This document shows positions 50,240-59,570 of a DNA stretch of 64,000 bases, in pieces. Below the pieces are notes generated by a model. It saw only the letters and a list, made by a program, of their open reading frames with translations, ran no database searches and had not been told where the DNA came from. The position numbers were made by a program, and so were the translations under genes. Source of the DNA: [Clostridium] fimetarium (lineage in GTDB: Bacteria; Bacillota; Clostridia; Lachnospirales; Lachnospiraceae). The first letter of the stretch is position 1, and each line of letters begins with the position of its first letter. The stretch lies in the NCBI RefSeq assembly GCF_900111235.1, contig NZ_FOJI01000007.1, positions 62,001 through 126,000 of the forward strand. The letters are read 5' to 3'.

Positions 50240-51364
50240 ATGACGATACATGTTGTGAAAGCTAGTGATACAGTAGATAGTATCGCAAAAACATATGGAA
50301 TCTCAACAGATAAAATCATATATGATAATCAGCTTATCTATCCGTTTAGACTCGCGGTGGGTCAAGCTCTTTTGATTTCCAATGGGAATGATAAACCAGT
50401 AAAACGTATTGATGTAAATGGATATGCATACCCATTTATCAGCAACTGGGTTTTAGAAGAAACGCTACCATATCTAACAGAACTTTCCGTATTTTCCTAT
50501 GGATTTACACCAGAAGGAGATTTGATTCCGCCTCCGCTTGATACTACAGTTATGATTGATAAAGCGAAGGAGTTTAAAGTACTTCCAATCCTTACATTAA
50601 CACCATTTGGATTGGATGGTAAATTTAATAATCAATTGATTAGTGCGCTTGTAAACGATCCAAAAGCACAGCAAAATCTAATTGATCAATTAATCAAAGA
50701 ATTAAAGGAGAAAGGATATGGTGGAGTAGATATTGATTTCGAATATATTCTACCAACGGATAGAGATGCATTTACATCATTTGTAAAAAATGTCACACAA
50801 ACTTTAAATAAATTATCTTATCAAGTATCTGTGGCACTTGCTCCGAAATCAGCAGTTTCGCAAAAGGGACTTTTATATGAGGGAAAAGACTATGGAGGAT
50901 TAGGAGCGGCAGCAAATCATGTGCTCTTAATGACTTATGAGTGGGGATACACATATGGGCCACCGATGGCAGTCGCCCCAATTACTCAGATTCGTAAAGT
51001 GGTTGAATATGCAGTTACAGAAATCCCGGCAGAAAAGATCAATATTGGAATTCCTAATTATGGATACGATTGGCCATTACCATTTGAACAAGGAGTGACG
51101 AAGGCAAAAACAATTGGGAATGTTGAGGCTGTAAGATTAGCAATTGAACAGGGCGTAGAAATTATGTATGACGAAGTTGAACAATCACCATTTTTTAGAT
51201 ATTGGCAGGATAATATTCAGCATGAGGTATGGTTTGAGGATGTGCGTAGTTTACAAGCAAAATTTGATTTGATTAAGGAATTCAATCTTCGAGGGGCCGG
51301 ATATTGGCATATTATGCAGCTGTTTCGTGCAAATTGGATATTGCTGAGAGATAACTTTTTGTGA
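50240..51364 (+). CDS. LysM-GH18 hydrolase, spore cortex N-acetylglucosaminidase-like
   Basis: 374 residues from ATG 50240, six bases after AAGGCGG (TTG 50237 also in frame). A single LysM domain (about 3-46, VVKASDTVDSIAKTYGIS) binds peptidoglycan; a GH18 domain (about 55-370) has the catalytic motif GGVDIDFEY. This is the layout of YaaH/SleL proteins, which cleave GlcNAc bonds in cortex fragments during germination and are carried in the spore coat. It has no signal peptide, in line with coat proteins made in the mother cell. Confidence 0.9.
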   Translation: MTIHVVKASDTVDSIAKTYGISTDKIIYDNQLIYPFRLAVGQALLISNGNDKPVKRIDVNGYAYPFISNWVLEETLPYLTELSVFSYGFTPEGDLIPPPLDTTVMIDKAKEFKVLPILTLTPFGLDGKFNNQLISALVNDPKAQQNLIDQLIKELKEKGYGGVDIDFEYILPTDRDAFTSFVKNVTQTLNKLSYQVSVALAPKSAVSQKGLLYEGKDYGGLGAAANHVLLMTYEWGYTYGPPMAVAPITQIRKVVEYAVTEIPAEKINIGIPNYGYDWPLPFEQGVTKAKTIGNVEAVRLAIEQGVEIMYDEVEQSPFFRYWQDNIQHEVWFEDVRSLQAKFDLIKEFNLRGAGYWHIMQLFRANWILLRDNFL

Positions 51365-51397
51365 TTTTACATCAGGGGGGATGCCCCGCAGCATACT

Positions 51398-51973
51398 TTA
51401 AAAATTTATCAATCCTAAATGTTCAAAAAGTATTTTGGCGCCAATAAGAATTAAGATTAATCCACCTGCAAATTCAGCTTTGCTTTTGAAACGAGCTCCA
51501 AATTTGTTACCGATAAATACACCGATGATTGATAAAACAAATGTGATTATTCCAATTAGTATAATAGATGTCAATATATTTGTGTTTGGAATAAGCGCAA
51601 ATGTAATGCCAATGGCAAGTGCATCAATGCTTGTAGCAATTGCAAGTATAAATAATTCTTTTATGTCAAGATTTTCATCAATGTCGCATTTTTCGTTATC
51701 TTTTTTTAGTGCTTCATGTATCATTTGCCCACCAATGAATGCAAGGAGAATAAAAGCAATCCAATGATCAAAATTTGTTATATATTGTTCAAATTGCTTA
51801 CCTAAAAACCATCCAATTAATGGCATTAAACCCTGAAAACCGCCAAAGAATAGAGCAATAATAAATGTATGTTTGTAGTTTAGTTTTCGCATATTCAATC
51901 CCTTGCAAATTGATACAGCAAAAGCGTCCATTGAAAGACCTACAGCAATAAAAAATAATTCAACAAATCCCAT
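51398..51973 (-). CDS. mntP: Manganese efflux pump MntP
   Basis: 191 residues from the ATG at 51973-51971, preceded by AAGGAG; the longer frame has no site. Six membrane spans with the two paired motifs (GLSMDAFAVSICKGL near the N-terminus, ATSIDALAIGI after the middle) typical of MntP. It exports Mn2+. A short acidic stretch (KKDNEKCDIDENLD) lies in the central loop. I looked for a manganese riboswitch (yybP-ykoY type) in its leader and did not find one. Confidence 0.93.
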   Translation of the reverse strand: MGFVELFFIAVGLSMDAFAVSICKGLNMRKLNYKHTFIIALFFGGFQGLMPLIGWFLGKQFEQYITNFDHWIAFILLAFIGGQMIHEALKKDNEKCDIDENLDIKELFILAIATSIDALAIGITFALIPNTNILTSIILIGIITFVLSIIGVFIGNKFGARFKSKAEFAGGLILILIGAKILFEHLGLINF

Positions 51974-52053
51974 TTTTTCAATCTCCTTTTCAGTTGGCAT
52001 AACTTGTGAAATCTTATCATAGATGACGCCTAAAGTCAAGGTACAAGGCCATT

Positions 52054-52108
52054 TAAAAGAGCCACTGCTCCATAGGTGTTTACTTACCTATGGGAAGTGG
52101 CTCTTTTA
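52054..52108. terminator. Long bidirectional terminator in a divergent region
   Basis: TAAAAGAGCCACT (52054-52066) pairs with AGTGGCTCTTTTA (52096-52108), and inside CCATAGGT pairs with ACCTATGG. It lies 80 bases upstream of mntP on the minus strand and 144 before the next plus gene, so it ends no known coding transcript; attenuation of mntP is possible. Confidence 0.85.
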
Positions 52109-52251
52109 GAAGTCTTATTTAAGAAATGAATTTTGATTTACCATTATAATATCAAATAATTTTATGTTGAAATTTTTATTGAGGAATAGAAAATCCATTT
52201 TATCATACACTAACTCTTATCGTGTATTTAGTAGATAGGAGGTTAGATGAA

Positions 52252-52680
52252 TTGAATGGAAATACAGAAATGTTAAATTTTATTTATCAAAACTCAGAAA
52301 TGGGTGTAAACACACTTGGCCAAATTGTTGAATTGGTGAAAGAACCTGGTTTTAAAAAACAGTTAACGTCTCAACTTGCCGAGTATGAAAAAATCAATAC
52401 AGAGGCTAAGGAGATGTTAAATAAACATGGGTGCGAAGAAAAAGGAATTAATTCATTTGATAAAATAAAGACGTATCTTATGATTAATATTCAGACACTT
52501 ACGGATAAGTCGGCTTCACATATTTCTGAAATGCTAATTATTGGTAGTAATATGGGTATGATTGATGCAATTAAAAATATTCATAGATATTTCGAAGCCG
52601 AAAAAGATATTGTTAAGTTGATGCAGCGGTTGTTGAAGTTTGAAGAAGAAAATATAAAGAAACTAACTGAATTTTTATGA
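52252..52680 (+). CDS. Small helical protein, possibly ferritin-like
   Basis: 142 residues from TTG 52252, nine bases after AGGAGG; the frame from 52222 reads through that site. Predicted to be almost entirely helical: four helices with heptad-like spacing (MLNFIYQNSEMGVNTLGQIV, FKKQLTSQLAEYEKINTEAK, ISEMLIIGSNMGMIDAIKNI, KDIVKLMQRLLKFEEENIKK). Glu and His positions (e.g. QLAEYEKI, HISEML) recall ferritin-like bundles, but I cannot confirm metal binding. A strong terminator follows; the gene is monocistronic. Confidence 0.7.
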   Translation: MNGNTEMLNFIYQNSEMGVNTLGQIVELVKEPGFKKQLTSQLAEYEKINTEAKEMLNKHGCEEKGINSFDKIKTYLMINIQTLTDKSASHISEMLIIGSNMGMIDAIKNIHRYFEAEKDIVKLMQRLLKFEEENIKKLTEFL

Positions 52681-52684
52681 TTAC

Positions 52685-52733
52685 AAAGAGCACTTGTGTG
52701 TGAAGTTTTCAATCTTACACACAAGTGCTCTTT
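52685..52733 (+). terminator. Seventeen-pair terminator
   Basis: 52685-52701 (AAAGAGCACTTGTGTGT) and 52717-52733 are perfect inverted copies, followed by a short T run. Confidence 0.93.
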
Positions 52734-52822
52734 TATGTTCAAAATTAAAAAACAATGGATTAATTACAACAATATGAGGTATACTCTAAACAATCAAAAT
52801 AGGTAAGGAGATTTAATCGATT

Positions 52823-53431
52823 ATGAGAATTCCAAAACATATAGGCGTTATCCCAGATGGTAATAGAAGATGGGCAAAGTCAAATGGTCTAAATAAGGAA
52901 CAAGGGTATGGTTATGGTTTAGATCCTGGACTCAGACTGTTACGTGAAGCTATGAAATTCGGTATAGAGGAGATTACTTATTACGGATTTACAGTTGATA
53001 ACTGTAAGCGGCCCAAAGAGCAATTTGAAGCATTTAGCGCTGCTTGTGTAGCTGCAGTTAAAATAATTGCCAATGAAAATGTTTCGTTGTTGGTAATTGG
53101 AGATACATCATCTGCGTGTTTCCCAAAGGAATTACTGCAATATACAAAGTGTGATAGAAGTAATTTAAAAGAAGGTCAAATCAAAGTGAACTTCCTTGTG
53201 AACTACGGTTGGGAATGGGATTTGAAAAATGGAGTCAAATCAAAGGAGATTTCAAGAATGAATATGATTATTAGATGGGGAGGCATGTGTAGATTATCAG
53301 GATTTTTACCAATACAATCGGTATATGCAGATCTCTATATAATCAAAAATCTATGGCCAGATTTCAAGGAAGATCAATTTGATGATGCAATAGCTTGGTA
53401 TCAAGAGCAGGATGTTACATTGGGCGGATGA
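52823..53431 (+). CDS. Short undecaprenyl diphosphate synthase-like protein
   Basis: 202 residues, about 45 fewer than standard UppS. IPDGNRRWAK (catalytic Asp12) and the allylic-substrate region are present, and the C-terminal motif region reads RWGGMCRLSGFLPIQSVYAD where UppS has RTSGExRLSNFLLWQxAYxE. The Ser and Glu of RTSGE that help bind isopentenyl diphosphate are changed. It may make a different prenyl chain, use another substrate or be inactive. It is not next to cdsA or other peptidoglycan lipid genes, so it is probably not the housekeeping enzyme. Confidence 0.82.
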   Translation: MRIPKHIGVIPDGNRRWAKSNGLNKEQGYGYGLDPGLRLLREAMKFGIEEITYYGFTVDNCKRPKEQFEAFSAACVAAVKIIANENVSLLVIGDTSSACFPKELLQYTKCDRSNLKEGQIKVNFLVNYGWEWDLKNGVKSKEISRMNMIIRWGGMCRLSGFLPIQSVYADLYIIKNLWPDFKEDQFDDAIAWYQEQDVTLGG

Positions 53432-53505
53432 AATAAGCTAGCAAATCAACATTACAAGGAATTAATAATGTGAAATATATACGCGATCCTTTGATAAGGA
53501 ATTTC

Positions 53506-53534
53506 TTGATAAATATGGCATTTCGTTATATTAT
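53506..53534 (+). promoter_or_regulatory. mgsA promoter
   Basis: TTGATA (53506-53511), 17-base spacer, TATTAT (53529-53534); the mgsA start is 43 bases downstream. Confidence 0.65.
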
Positions 53535-53576
53535 ATACGTATGTGTTTTTAAGACAAAACGATTGGAGAAACAAAT

Positions 53577-54047
53577 ATGAAAAGCGACATAATTACATTT
53601 ACAATTGGAGTACAAAAAAAAATAGCATTGATTGCACATGATGGAAAAAAACCAGAATTAATGCAATGGTGCGAGGATAATAAAGAGATATTGAAACAAC
53701 ATTCTTTATGTGGAACAGGAACAACAGCTAAGATGGTTACTGATAGAACAGGTCTTATTGTGAAAGGTTATAACAGTGGTCCACTTGGTGGAGATCAGCA
53801 GATTGGAGCTAAGATTGTTGAAGGAAGAGTTGATTTTGTGATTTTCTTTGCAGATCCATTGACCGCACAGCCACATGATCCAGATGTTAAGGCACTTCTT
53901 AGAATCGCTGAGGTTTATGATATTCCGATTGCAAATAATAAAGCAACAGCAGATTTTATGATCACATCAAAGTTAATGAATGAAGAATATGATCATGAAG
54001 TCATTAATTTCCAGAAGAATGTAGATGATAGAGCAAGCACATTATGA
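53577..54047 (+). CDS. mgsA: Methylglyoxal synthase
   Basis: 156 residues. IALIAHDGKK, LCGTGTTAKMV, GYNSGPLGGDQQIGAKI and IFFADPLTAQPHDPDVKAL are the family signatures, with the catalytic Asp in GGDQQ and the second Asp in ADPL. It converts dihydroxyacetone phosphate to methylglyoxal and phosphate, relieving phosphate-sugar build-up. The stop overlaps the nitroreductase start (ATGA), so the two are co-translated. Confidence 0.95.
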   Translation: MKSDIITFTIGVQKKIALIAHDGKKPELMQWCEDNKEILKQHSLCGTGTTAKMVTDRTGLIVKGYNSGPLGGDQQIGAKIVEGRVDFVIFFADPLTAQPHDPDVKALLRIAEVYDIPIANNKATADFMITSKLMNEEYDHEVINFQKNVDDRASTL

Positions 54048-54604
54048 TAAAAGAGCTTGTTCTAAAAAATAGATCGTATAGAAGGTTTTATGAAGATAAA
54101 AAAATCTCTATGGATACATTAAAAGAACTTGTAGAGATTGCTCATAATACACCTTCAGCTGCCAATAAGCAGCCACTTAGATATAAATTAGTGAATGATG
54201 AGACTGGTAATGATAAGGTGTTTGAATGCCTTGGCTGGGCGGGATATTTTAAAGATTGGGATGGTCCTTTAAAGGGTGAACGTCCAACAGGATATGTTAT
54301 TATGATTACAAAATCAGGCGCGAATTCTTCATGGGATGAAGGCATCGCGGGACAAACAATGCTTTTAGCAGCAACGCAAATGGGTATGGGTGGCTGCTTT
54401 ATTGGCAATGTGGATAGAGAAAAGTTAGCTAAGATAATTGAACTTCCACAAGATATGATAATCAAGTTGGTTATTGCGTTTGGATATCCTAAGGAAGAAG
54501 TTGTACTTGAAGAAATATTATCAGACGGGGATTATAAGTATTATAGAGATGAAAATCAAGTCCATCATGTTCCAAAGGTGAAGGTTGAGGATATAGTTAT
54601 ATAA
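54044..54604 (+). CDS. Nitroreductase-family flavoprotein
   Basis: 186 residues. The N-terminal N-R-S-Y-R-R FMN-binding motif, HNTPSAANKQPLRYKL, and the GQTMLLAATQMGMGGCFIG segment are typical. The enzyme binds FMN and reduces quinones, nitro compounds or similar electron acceptors with NAD(P)H. Its coupling to mgsA by a four-base overlap suggests a role in handling reactive carbonyl or electrophile products, but the natural substrate is unknown. Confidence 0.88.
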   Translation: MIKELVLKNRSYRRFYEDKKISMDTLKELVEIAHNTPSAANKQPLRYKLVNDETGNDKVFECLGWAGYFKDWDGPLKGERPTGYVIMITKSGANSSWDEGIAGQTMLLAATQMGMGGCFIGNVDREKLAKIIELPQDMIIKLVIAFGYPKEEVVLEEILSDGDYKYYRDENQVHHVPKVKVEDIVI

Positions 54605-54605
54605 T

Positions 54606-54749
54606 TGTAACTATTCAGAAGGCAGTATTCCGCGAGGCGTTTTTGCTTGTTTTTAGCAAAAATCCGAGTTTTACAGCACCAAATTGCATCTTTATGGCAA
54701 TTTGTGTGCATCGCGAAGCGTGTAATTGTTCAGGTACTGAACAGTTACA
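54606..54749. repeat. 144-base structured element with three copies of a 13-base end motif
   Basis: The motif TGTAACTATTCAG (54606-54618) recurs as TGTAATTGTTCAG (54721-54733) and inverted as CTGAACAGTTACA (54737-54749). The right pair forms a hairpin with a GTA loop, while left and right ends can also pair. Inside are TTTTTGCT/AGCAAAAA (about 54640-54662), AAATTGC/GCAATTT (54681-54703), CGC-GAG-GCG (about 54631-54639) and CGC-GAA-GCG (about 54712-54720). No reading frame. A dispersed repeat or structured RNA is likely; family unknown. Confidence 0.7.
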
Positions 54750-54806
54750 TATAATTAATATATAAAGAGCACAAGAGATATTTAATTGACAAGGGGGAAG
54801 AAGAAT

Positions 54807-55751
54807 ATGGAGAATTTAGAAGGGTATTTATTAAAAGCAAATGGTATTTTCGATGAGGTTAAGAAAGTCGTATTAGGTAAAGATGAAATAATTAGTAAGG
54901 TCTTAATGGCAATTCTTGCCAAAGGTCATATTCTGATAGATGACATTCCTGGTGTTGGAAAAACAACAATGGCAATGGCATTTGCAGAAGCAATGGGATT
55001 GAAGGAGAATAGAATACAGTTTACTCCTGACGTTTTACCAGCTGATGTGACCGGATTTTCCATGTATAACAGAGAAATGAATAAATTTGAATATAAGCCA
55101 GGTATCGTTATGTGTAACCTACTTTTAGGTGATGAAATTAATAGAACATCACCAAAGACGCAGTCTGCACTATTGCAGGTTATGGAAGAGGGAAGTGTTA
55201 CTGTAGATGGAATTACTAGAAGTGTGCCTAAGCCATTTACAGTAATAGCAACACAAAATCCAACAGGTTCCGTAGGAACGCAAAAACTTCCAGAATCGCA
55301 ACTGGATCGATTTATGATTAAAATAACGATAGGGTACCCTGAATTGTCAGATGAAGTGGCAATTATGAAGGGTAAACAGTTTACTTCTATTAAAACAATC
55401 CAAAAAGCAATTACTGAGAGTGAGTTAATTGAAATACAAGAGATAGTAAGAAATATATTTGTTGATGATTCAATTTACGAGTACATAGCAAAGATCGCTG
55501 AAAGCACAAGAGATAATCCTGATTTGCAGCTTGGAATGAGCCCACGCGGAAGTATATATCTTGTTTCCATGGCAAAGGCCAATGCATTTTTGAGTGGTCG
55601 CAATTATGTCCTATCTTCAGATATTCATAACGTGATATTTGATACAATTGAACATCGAATCTTATTAAATAGTCATGCAAAATTGAACAATATTACGGAA
55701 AAAAGAGTGATTATTAATATATTAAATACGATACCAGTGCCAAAAGTGTAG
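54807..55751 (+). CDS. MoxR-type AAA+ ATPase
   Basis: 314 residues from ATG 54807 after GGGGGAAG. Walker A (DIPGVGKTTMA), Walker B (LLLGDEINR), sensor 1 (TVIATQNPTGSVGT) and the Arg-rich lid (QLGMSPRGS) are present. MoxR proteins act as chaperones for folding or metal insertion, usually on a partner encoded next to a DUF58 protein. The gene leads a three-gene unit with DUF58 and transglutaminase-like proteins. Confidence 0.93.
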   Translation: MENLEGYLLKANGIFDEVKKVVLGKDEIISKVLMAILAKGHILIDDIPGVGKTTMAMAFAEAMGLKENRIQFTPDVLPADVTGFSMYNREMNKFEYKPGIVMCNLLLGDEINRTSPKTQSALLQVMEEGSVTVDGITRSVPKPFTVIATQNPTGSVGTQKLPESQLDRFMIKITIGYPELSDEVAIMKGKQFTSIKTIQKAITESELIEIQEIVRNIFVDDSIYEYIAKIAESTRDNPDLQLGMSPRGSIYLVSMAKANAFLSGRNYVLSSDIHNVIFDTIEHRILLNSHAKLNNITEKRVIINILNTIPVPKV

Positions 55752-55806
55752 TGATTATGACATACAAGGGGTTTATACGCACAAAAAAGAGCAGAAATGG
55801 GGAAAT

Positions 55807-56946
55807 ATGCTGAAAAGAAAAATACTTTACTTAGTCGCACTGGTATGTGTGCTTTCGGTTAATATCTTGTATATAGAGTATACGCCATTTATTCTATTAA
55901 TAATTATGATTTTGTTTCCAATAGTGATAAGAGTATTTCTTAAAATACAAACTAACCATTTGGAAATCCAAATATCGATTCAAGATAAAATTGTTAGCCA
56001 AGGAGATACAGTAGTAATCAAGACTAAAATACACAATACCTTCATTTTTCCAACTCCCAATATAGTATTGAAATTTAGAGTTAGGTATTTGAATTATGAT
56101 GTGGATAATGTTCATACAATTAATTCTAGTGTGCGTGGAAATCGCGTTTTCGAACTTAACACAAACTTAATTATGAATTATTGTGGAACCGTATATCTTT
56201 ATGTTGAACAAGTAAGACTATTTGATTATTTATCGTTGTTTAAAGTAAAGGGTAGATGTTTTTATAATTCTTCAATAGTAGTAATGCCTAAGTTATATAA
56301 ACCAACACATGATAATGAGAGGGCTTATAATGCTTATGTATCAGAAGTTGATGAATATTCACAAGATAAGTCGGGTGATGATCCATCTGAGATATTTGAT
56401 TTGAGAGAGTATGCCGATGGGGATAATCTAAACAGAATCCATTGGAAGTTAAGCAGTAGAGGTGAGAGTTTAATCGTAAAGGAATATAGTTGTCCAATTG
56501 CAAAAACAGAATTGATTTTAGTTGAACTATTAGCAACTTCATCAAAGGCAGGCAAAAAAAATATAGATTATATATACCAAACTGTATATGCATTAGGGAA
56601 TTATTTTTGGCATAATGAAATCTCCTTTAAATTGGCGTATTATGATATATCTTCTTGTAATCTCAAATGTATAACGATTGATAGTTTTGAGAAGCTACAA
56701 TCAGCGGTTATAAATATAATTGAAATGAAAGTTTATAAAGAACCGTATGCATGGAACAATTTTTGGATAAGTGAAATTTCAGAAGATGCAAGGATACATT
56801 ATATTATGAGTAAAGCTTACGAAAACTTAGAATATATGGATGCAAAAGTTGGGAAAAATGGTGGTTGTATAGGAGAAAACAATATTATCTTAGCAGATGA
56901 AAATAATATCCAGGAGATTGTAGATCTATTTTATTTGAAAGTATAA
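55807..56946 (+). CDS. DUF58 domain protein
   Basis: 379 residues. Two N-terminal membrane spans (about 5-40), a strand-rich external domain and the DUF58 motif in DPSEIFDLREYADGDNLNRI-HWKLSSR (about 197-224). DUF58 proteins carry a von Willebrand A-like region and regularly accompany MoxR. The start follows CAGAAATGGGGAAAT, the same linker sequence seen after the leader hairpins at 21894, 36575 and 49599, although no hairpin is present here. Confidence 0.9.
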   Translation: MLKRKILYLVALVCVLSVNILYIEYTPFILLIIMILFPIVIRVFLKIQTNHLEIQISIQDKIVSQGDTVVIKTKIHNTFIFPTPNIVLKFRVRYLNYDVDNVHTINSSVRGNRVFELNTNLIMNYCGTVYLYVEQVRLFDYLSLFKVKGRCFYNSSIVVMPKLYKPTHDNERAYNAYVSEVDEYSQDKSGDDPSEIFDLREYADGDNLNRIHWKLSSRGESLIVKEYSCPIAKTELILVELLATSSKAGKKNIDYIYQTVYALGNYFWHNEISFKLAYYDISSCNLKCITIDSFEKLQSAVINIIEMKVYKEPYAWNNFWISEISEDARIHYIMSKAYENLEYMDAKVGKNGGCIGENNIILADENNIQEIVDLFYLKV

Positions 56947-56978
56947 GACGTATTTTGGTATAATACAGGGGGGTCGTA

Positions 56979-59474
56979 ATGAAAAATAAAGCTGATATTG
57001 GCAAAGGGGTCACTTTCATTGATGTTAATGTGAGGCAAGTTAATCCAGAAAAAACTTCACAATATCTATGTAATTTTCTTCCTTTATATTTTGGGACGTT
57101 GGGAACTATTTCTATTTTGGTATCAAGCTTTAGTTTTGAAATTAACATTGGTTTACTTATTATCATGTCTTTTTTTATATGTTTAATTCCGTATATTACA
57201 CTTTACGTTATAAAGAAGAGATTTTTTGCATATTTAATTGTAAGCGGATTATTCTGCTTATTTCTGGCGATCTTTTGCAGGCAGATTATTGTAAGTGGAG
57301 CTATTTCAATTAATACAATTATTAAGGGAATTAGCATTCCATACAAATTGTATATCCCAATGTTAGATATTCCAAAATTTAGTGGAATAGGATATGTTGA
57401 TATGCAATTATTTATATATTTTCTGACATTTATAATATCTATGGTTACTGGTCATGTTGTGTTTGTTAGACATAGTCTAATTCTTGCTATGATTTTACCT
57501 GTCTCAATTACTTCATTTTGTATTTCTTTTGATGTGATACCGTCCGCTATGTCATTAGTACTTGTTATGGCATATTTAATGTCGGTACTTTCTATGAATA
57601 CAAAGCCCAAATTAGAACTTAATCCATCGGTGCCAGCAATTGTTTGTGGAATGTTATTTGGGGTTTCCATTGTGATATTTATATTGATACCAAGTTTTAA
57701 TTATCATAGATTTGCTCCTTTTGATACCGTGCGTGTCTGGGTTATGAATACATTTGATCCACTTAGTATTGACAATTTGAAAAATACAGATACGACACAT
57801 GGTGGAATTAATGGCGGGCAGCTTGGAGCATTTGATAATATAGTTTATACAAATAGCAGTATGTTTACATTACGTGCAGCATCGAATGGCGGAAATTTGT
57901 ATTATAGAAGCTTTTATGGTGCGTCCTATAGTGATAATAGTTGGGGAGATTTACCAATTCGTTATGAGCAAAAGTATACCGCCTTGGTTGGAAATTCCAA
58001 ACCAAATTTAATCGATGGAAATATTGAAACCACAACATTATTAAATATTTTGGATTCAGATGAACAACTTCAACAATCAGTAGAAGATAATAAGTTTAAC
58101 TATGATACAGATGTTCAAAAACAAGAATATGAAATTAATTATATAAATGCAGACATGAAATATTGGTATATACCATATGCAAGTTCAAAATTAACAGACT
58201 ATAAAAGCTCATTGGATGGATATCCAGTCAATAATAATAAAGGAAGTTACTATGGATATAGTTATAACGTAGGAAATCTTAATTACGGTAAAATTAAAGG
58301 ATTAGTGGATACGTATAAAGGTACGAATACATCTATGAAAGCTTATGTAAAATGGGAAGCACAATATAGACAATATGTATATGATGCATATACTTATCTG
58401 CCAGAGGATAGTTTAGAGGATATAAAGGCAGAGGGAAAGAAGCATTTGGTAACAACAGAGACTGAAAAGCAAATTTATATCAACCAAGTCATAGAAAATT
58501 TAGCAACCAATTATAAGTATTCACTTAATCCTGGTAAAGTTCCAGATGGAAAAGATTTTGTGGAATATTTTTTAAATGAAAGTAAAGAAGGGTATTGTAC
58601 ATACTTTGCGACAGCGGCAACATTAATGTTTAGGGCAGCAGGAATTCCAGCTAGATATGTTGAAGGCTATACTGTTTTTGATAGTGATATCAAAAGTGGT
58701 GTAAAAACTTCTAGCTATTATTTTAAAACAATTAATGGTCAGCCCATTAAAACCGAATATTCTGAATATACTACAACCGTAAAAGATAGTAATGCACATG
58801 CATGGGTAGAAGTATACGAAGATGGATACGGATGGGTTCCGATTGAGGTGACGCCAGGAATGTCCGTAGCCGATCAAATCAACCGAAACAGTTTGTTAAA
58901 TGAATACACCCAAAGTTCAACGAGTGCGCCTACAAACGAATCATCCGTTGCAGATACATCTGCTGAAAGCTTGGATGATTTAAATGATTCCACAACTGTT
59001 TCAACGGAAAACGGTATGAATTCAGAAGACAAAGATAGTTGGATTGTGATATTGGTGGCAACAATGATTTTAGTTATAGCCGGGACGATAATAATTTGGT
59101 ATCTAATGTACAGAAAGGCTAGAAAATTACTTTTTGAGCTACTGACAATGAAAACTGAGAATAGCGCCAATTCACAAATCCTAAATGTTTACAAATATTT
59201 TGAAAGATTATGCAGATTTTTAGGGGTTTCAAAATCAGAATCAATGAATTATGAAGACTATGCAAAATATCTAAACGAAAAGTTGAAGTACTTTTCAGAA
59301 TGCGACATTGATGCTATAATAAATACAGTGTTAATGGTAAGGTTTAGCAATAGTAAGGCGTTAGAAGAGGAAGCATTATGCGTGACAGTAGGAACATTTA
59401 AATTGCGAGAAATGGTATATGCCAACTTAAGTAAAATAGATAAAATTAAGTTTAGATATTTCTACAAACTATAG
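56979..59474 (+). CDS. Membrane-anchored transglutaminase-like protein (TgpA type)
   Basis: 831 residues. Seven or eight N-terminal spans (about 28-240), an external domain, the transglutaminase core (about 515-640) and one last span (about 690-712), then a cytoplasmic tail. Cys in EGYCTYFATA and His in NAHAWVEVY are the catalytic pair; the third position reads WVPIEVTPG, with Glu where Asp is usual. With MoxR and DUF58 it forms a widespread three-gene unit thought to modify envelope proteins. GGGGGTCGTA supplies the ribosome binding site. Confidence 0.9.
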   Translation: MKNKADIGKGVTFIDVNVRQVNPEKTSQYLCNFLPLYFGTLGTISILVSSFSFEINIGLLIIMSFFICLIPYITLYVIKKRFFAYLIVSGLFCLFLAIFCRQIIVSGAISINTIIKGISIPYKLYIPMLDIPKFSGIGYVDMQLFIYFLTFIISMVTGHVVFVRHSLILAMILPVSITSFCISFDVIPSAMSLVLVMAYLMSVLSMNTKPKLELNPSVPAIVCGMLFGVSIVIFILIPSFNYHRFAPFDTVRVWVMNTFDPLSIDNLKNTDTTHGGINGGQLGAFDNIVYTNSSMFTLRAASNGGNLYYRSFYGASYSDNSWGDLPIRYEQKYTALVGNSKPNLIDGNIETTTLLNILDSDEQLQQSVEDNKFNYDTDVQKQEYEINYINADMKYWYIPYASSKLTDYKSSLDGYPVNNNKGSYYGYSYNVGNLNYGKIKGLVDTYKGTNTSMKAYVKWEAQYRQYVYDAYTYLPEDSLEDIKAEGKKHLVTTETEKQIYINQVIENLATNYKYSLNPGKVPDGKDFVEYFLNESKEGYCTYFATAATLMFRAAGIPARYVEGYTVFDSDIKSGVKTSSYYFKTINGQPIKTEYSEYTTTVKDSNAHAWVEVYEDGYGWVPIEVTPGMSVADQINRNSLLNEYTQSSTSAPTNESSVADTSAESLDDLNDSTTVSTENGMNSEDKDSWIVILVATMILVIAGTIIIWYLMYRKARKLLFELLTMKTENSANSQILNVYKYFERLCRFLGVSKSESMNYEDYAKYLNEKLKYFSECDIDAIINTVLMVRFSNSKALEEEALCVTVGTFKLREMVYANLSKIDKIKFRYFYKL

Positions 59475-59570
59475 CACATAATATTACTAGTGAGGTGTTA
59501 CAGATTTTTGTTAATTTACAAAATTTAATCTTATATTTCATAAAATACGAAAACTTCGGAGGAATTAATT

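Noticed and set aside
51974-52221. Manganese (yybP-ykoY) riboswitch before mntP
   Set aside because: The leader is AT-rich and lacks the conserved aptamer sequences; only a terminator-type stem is present.
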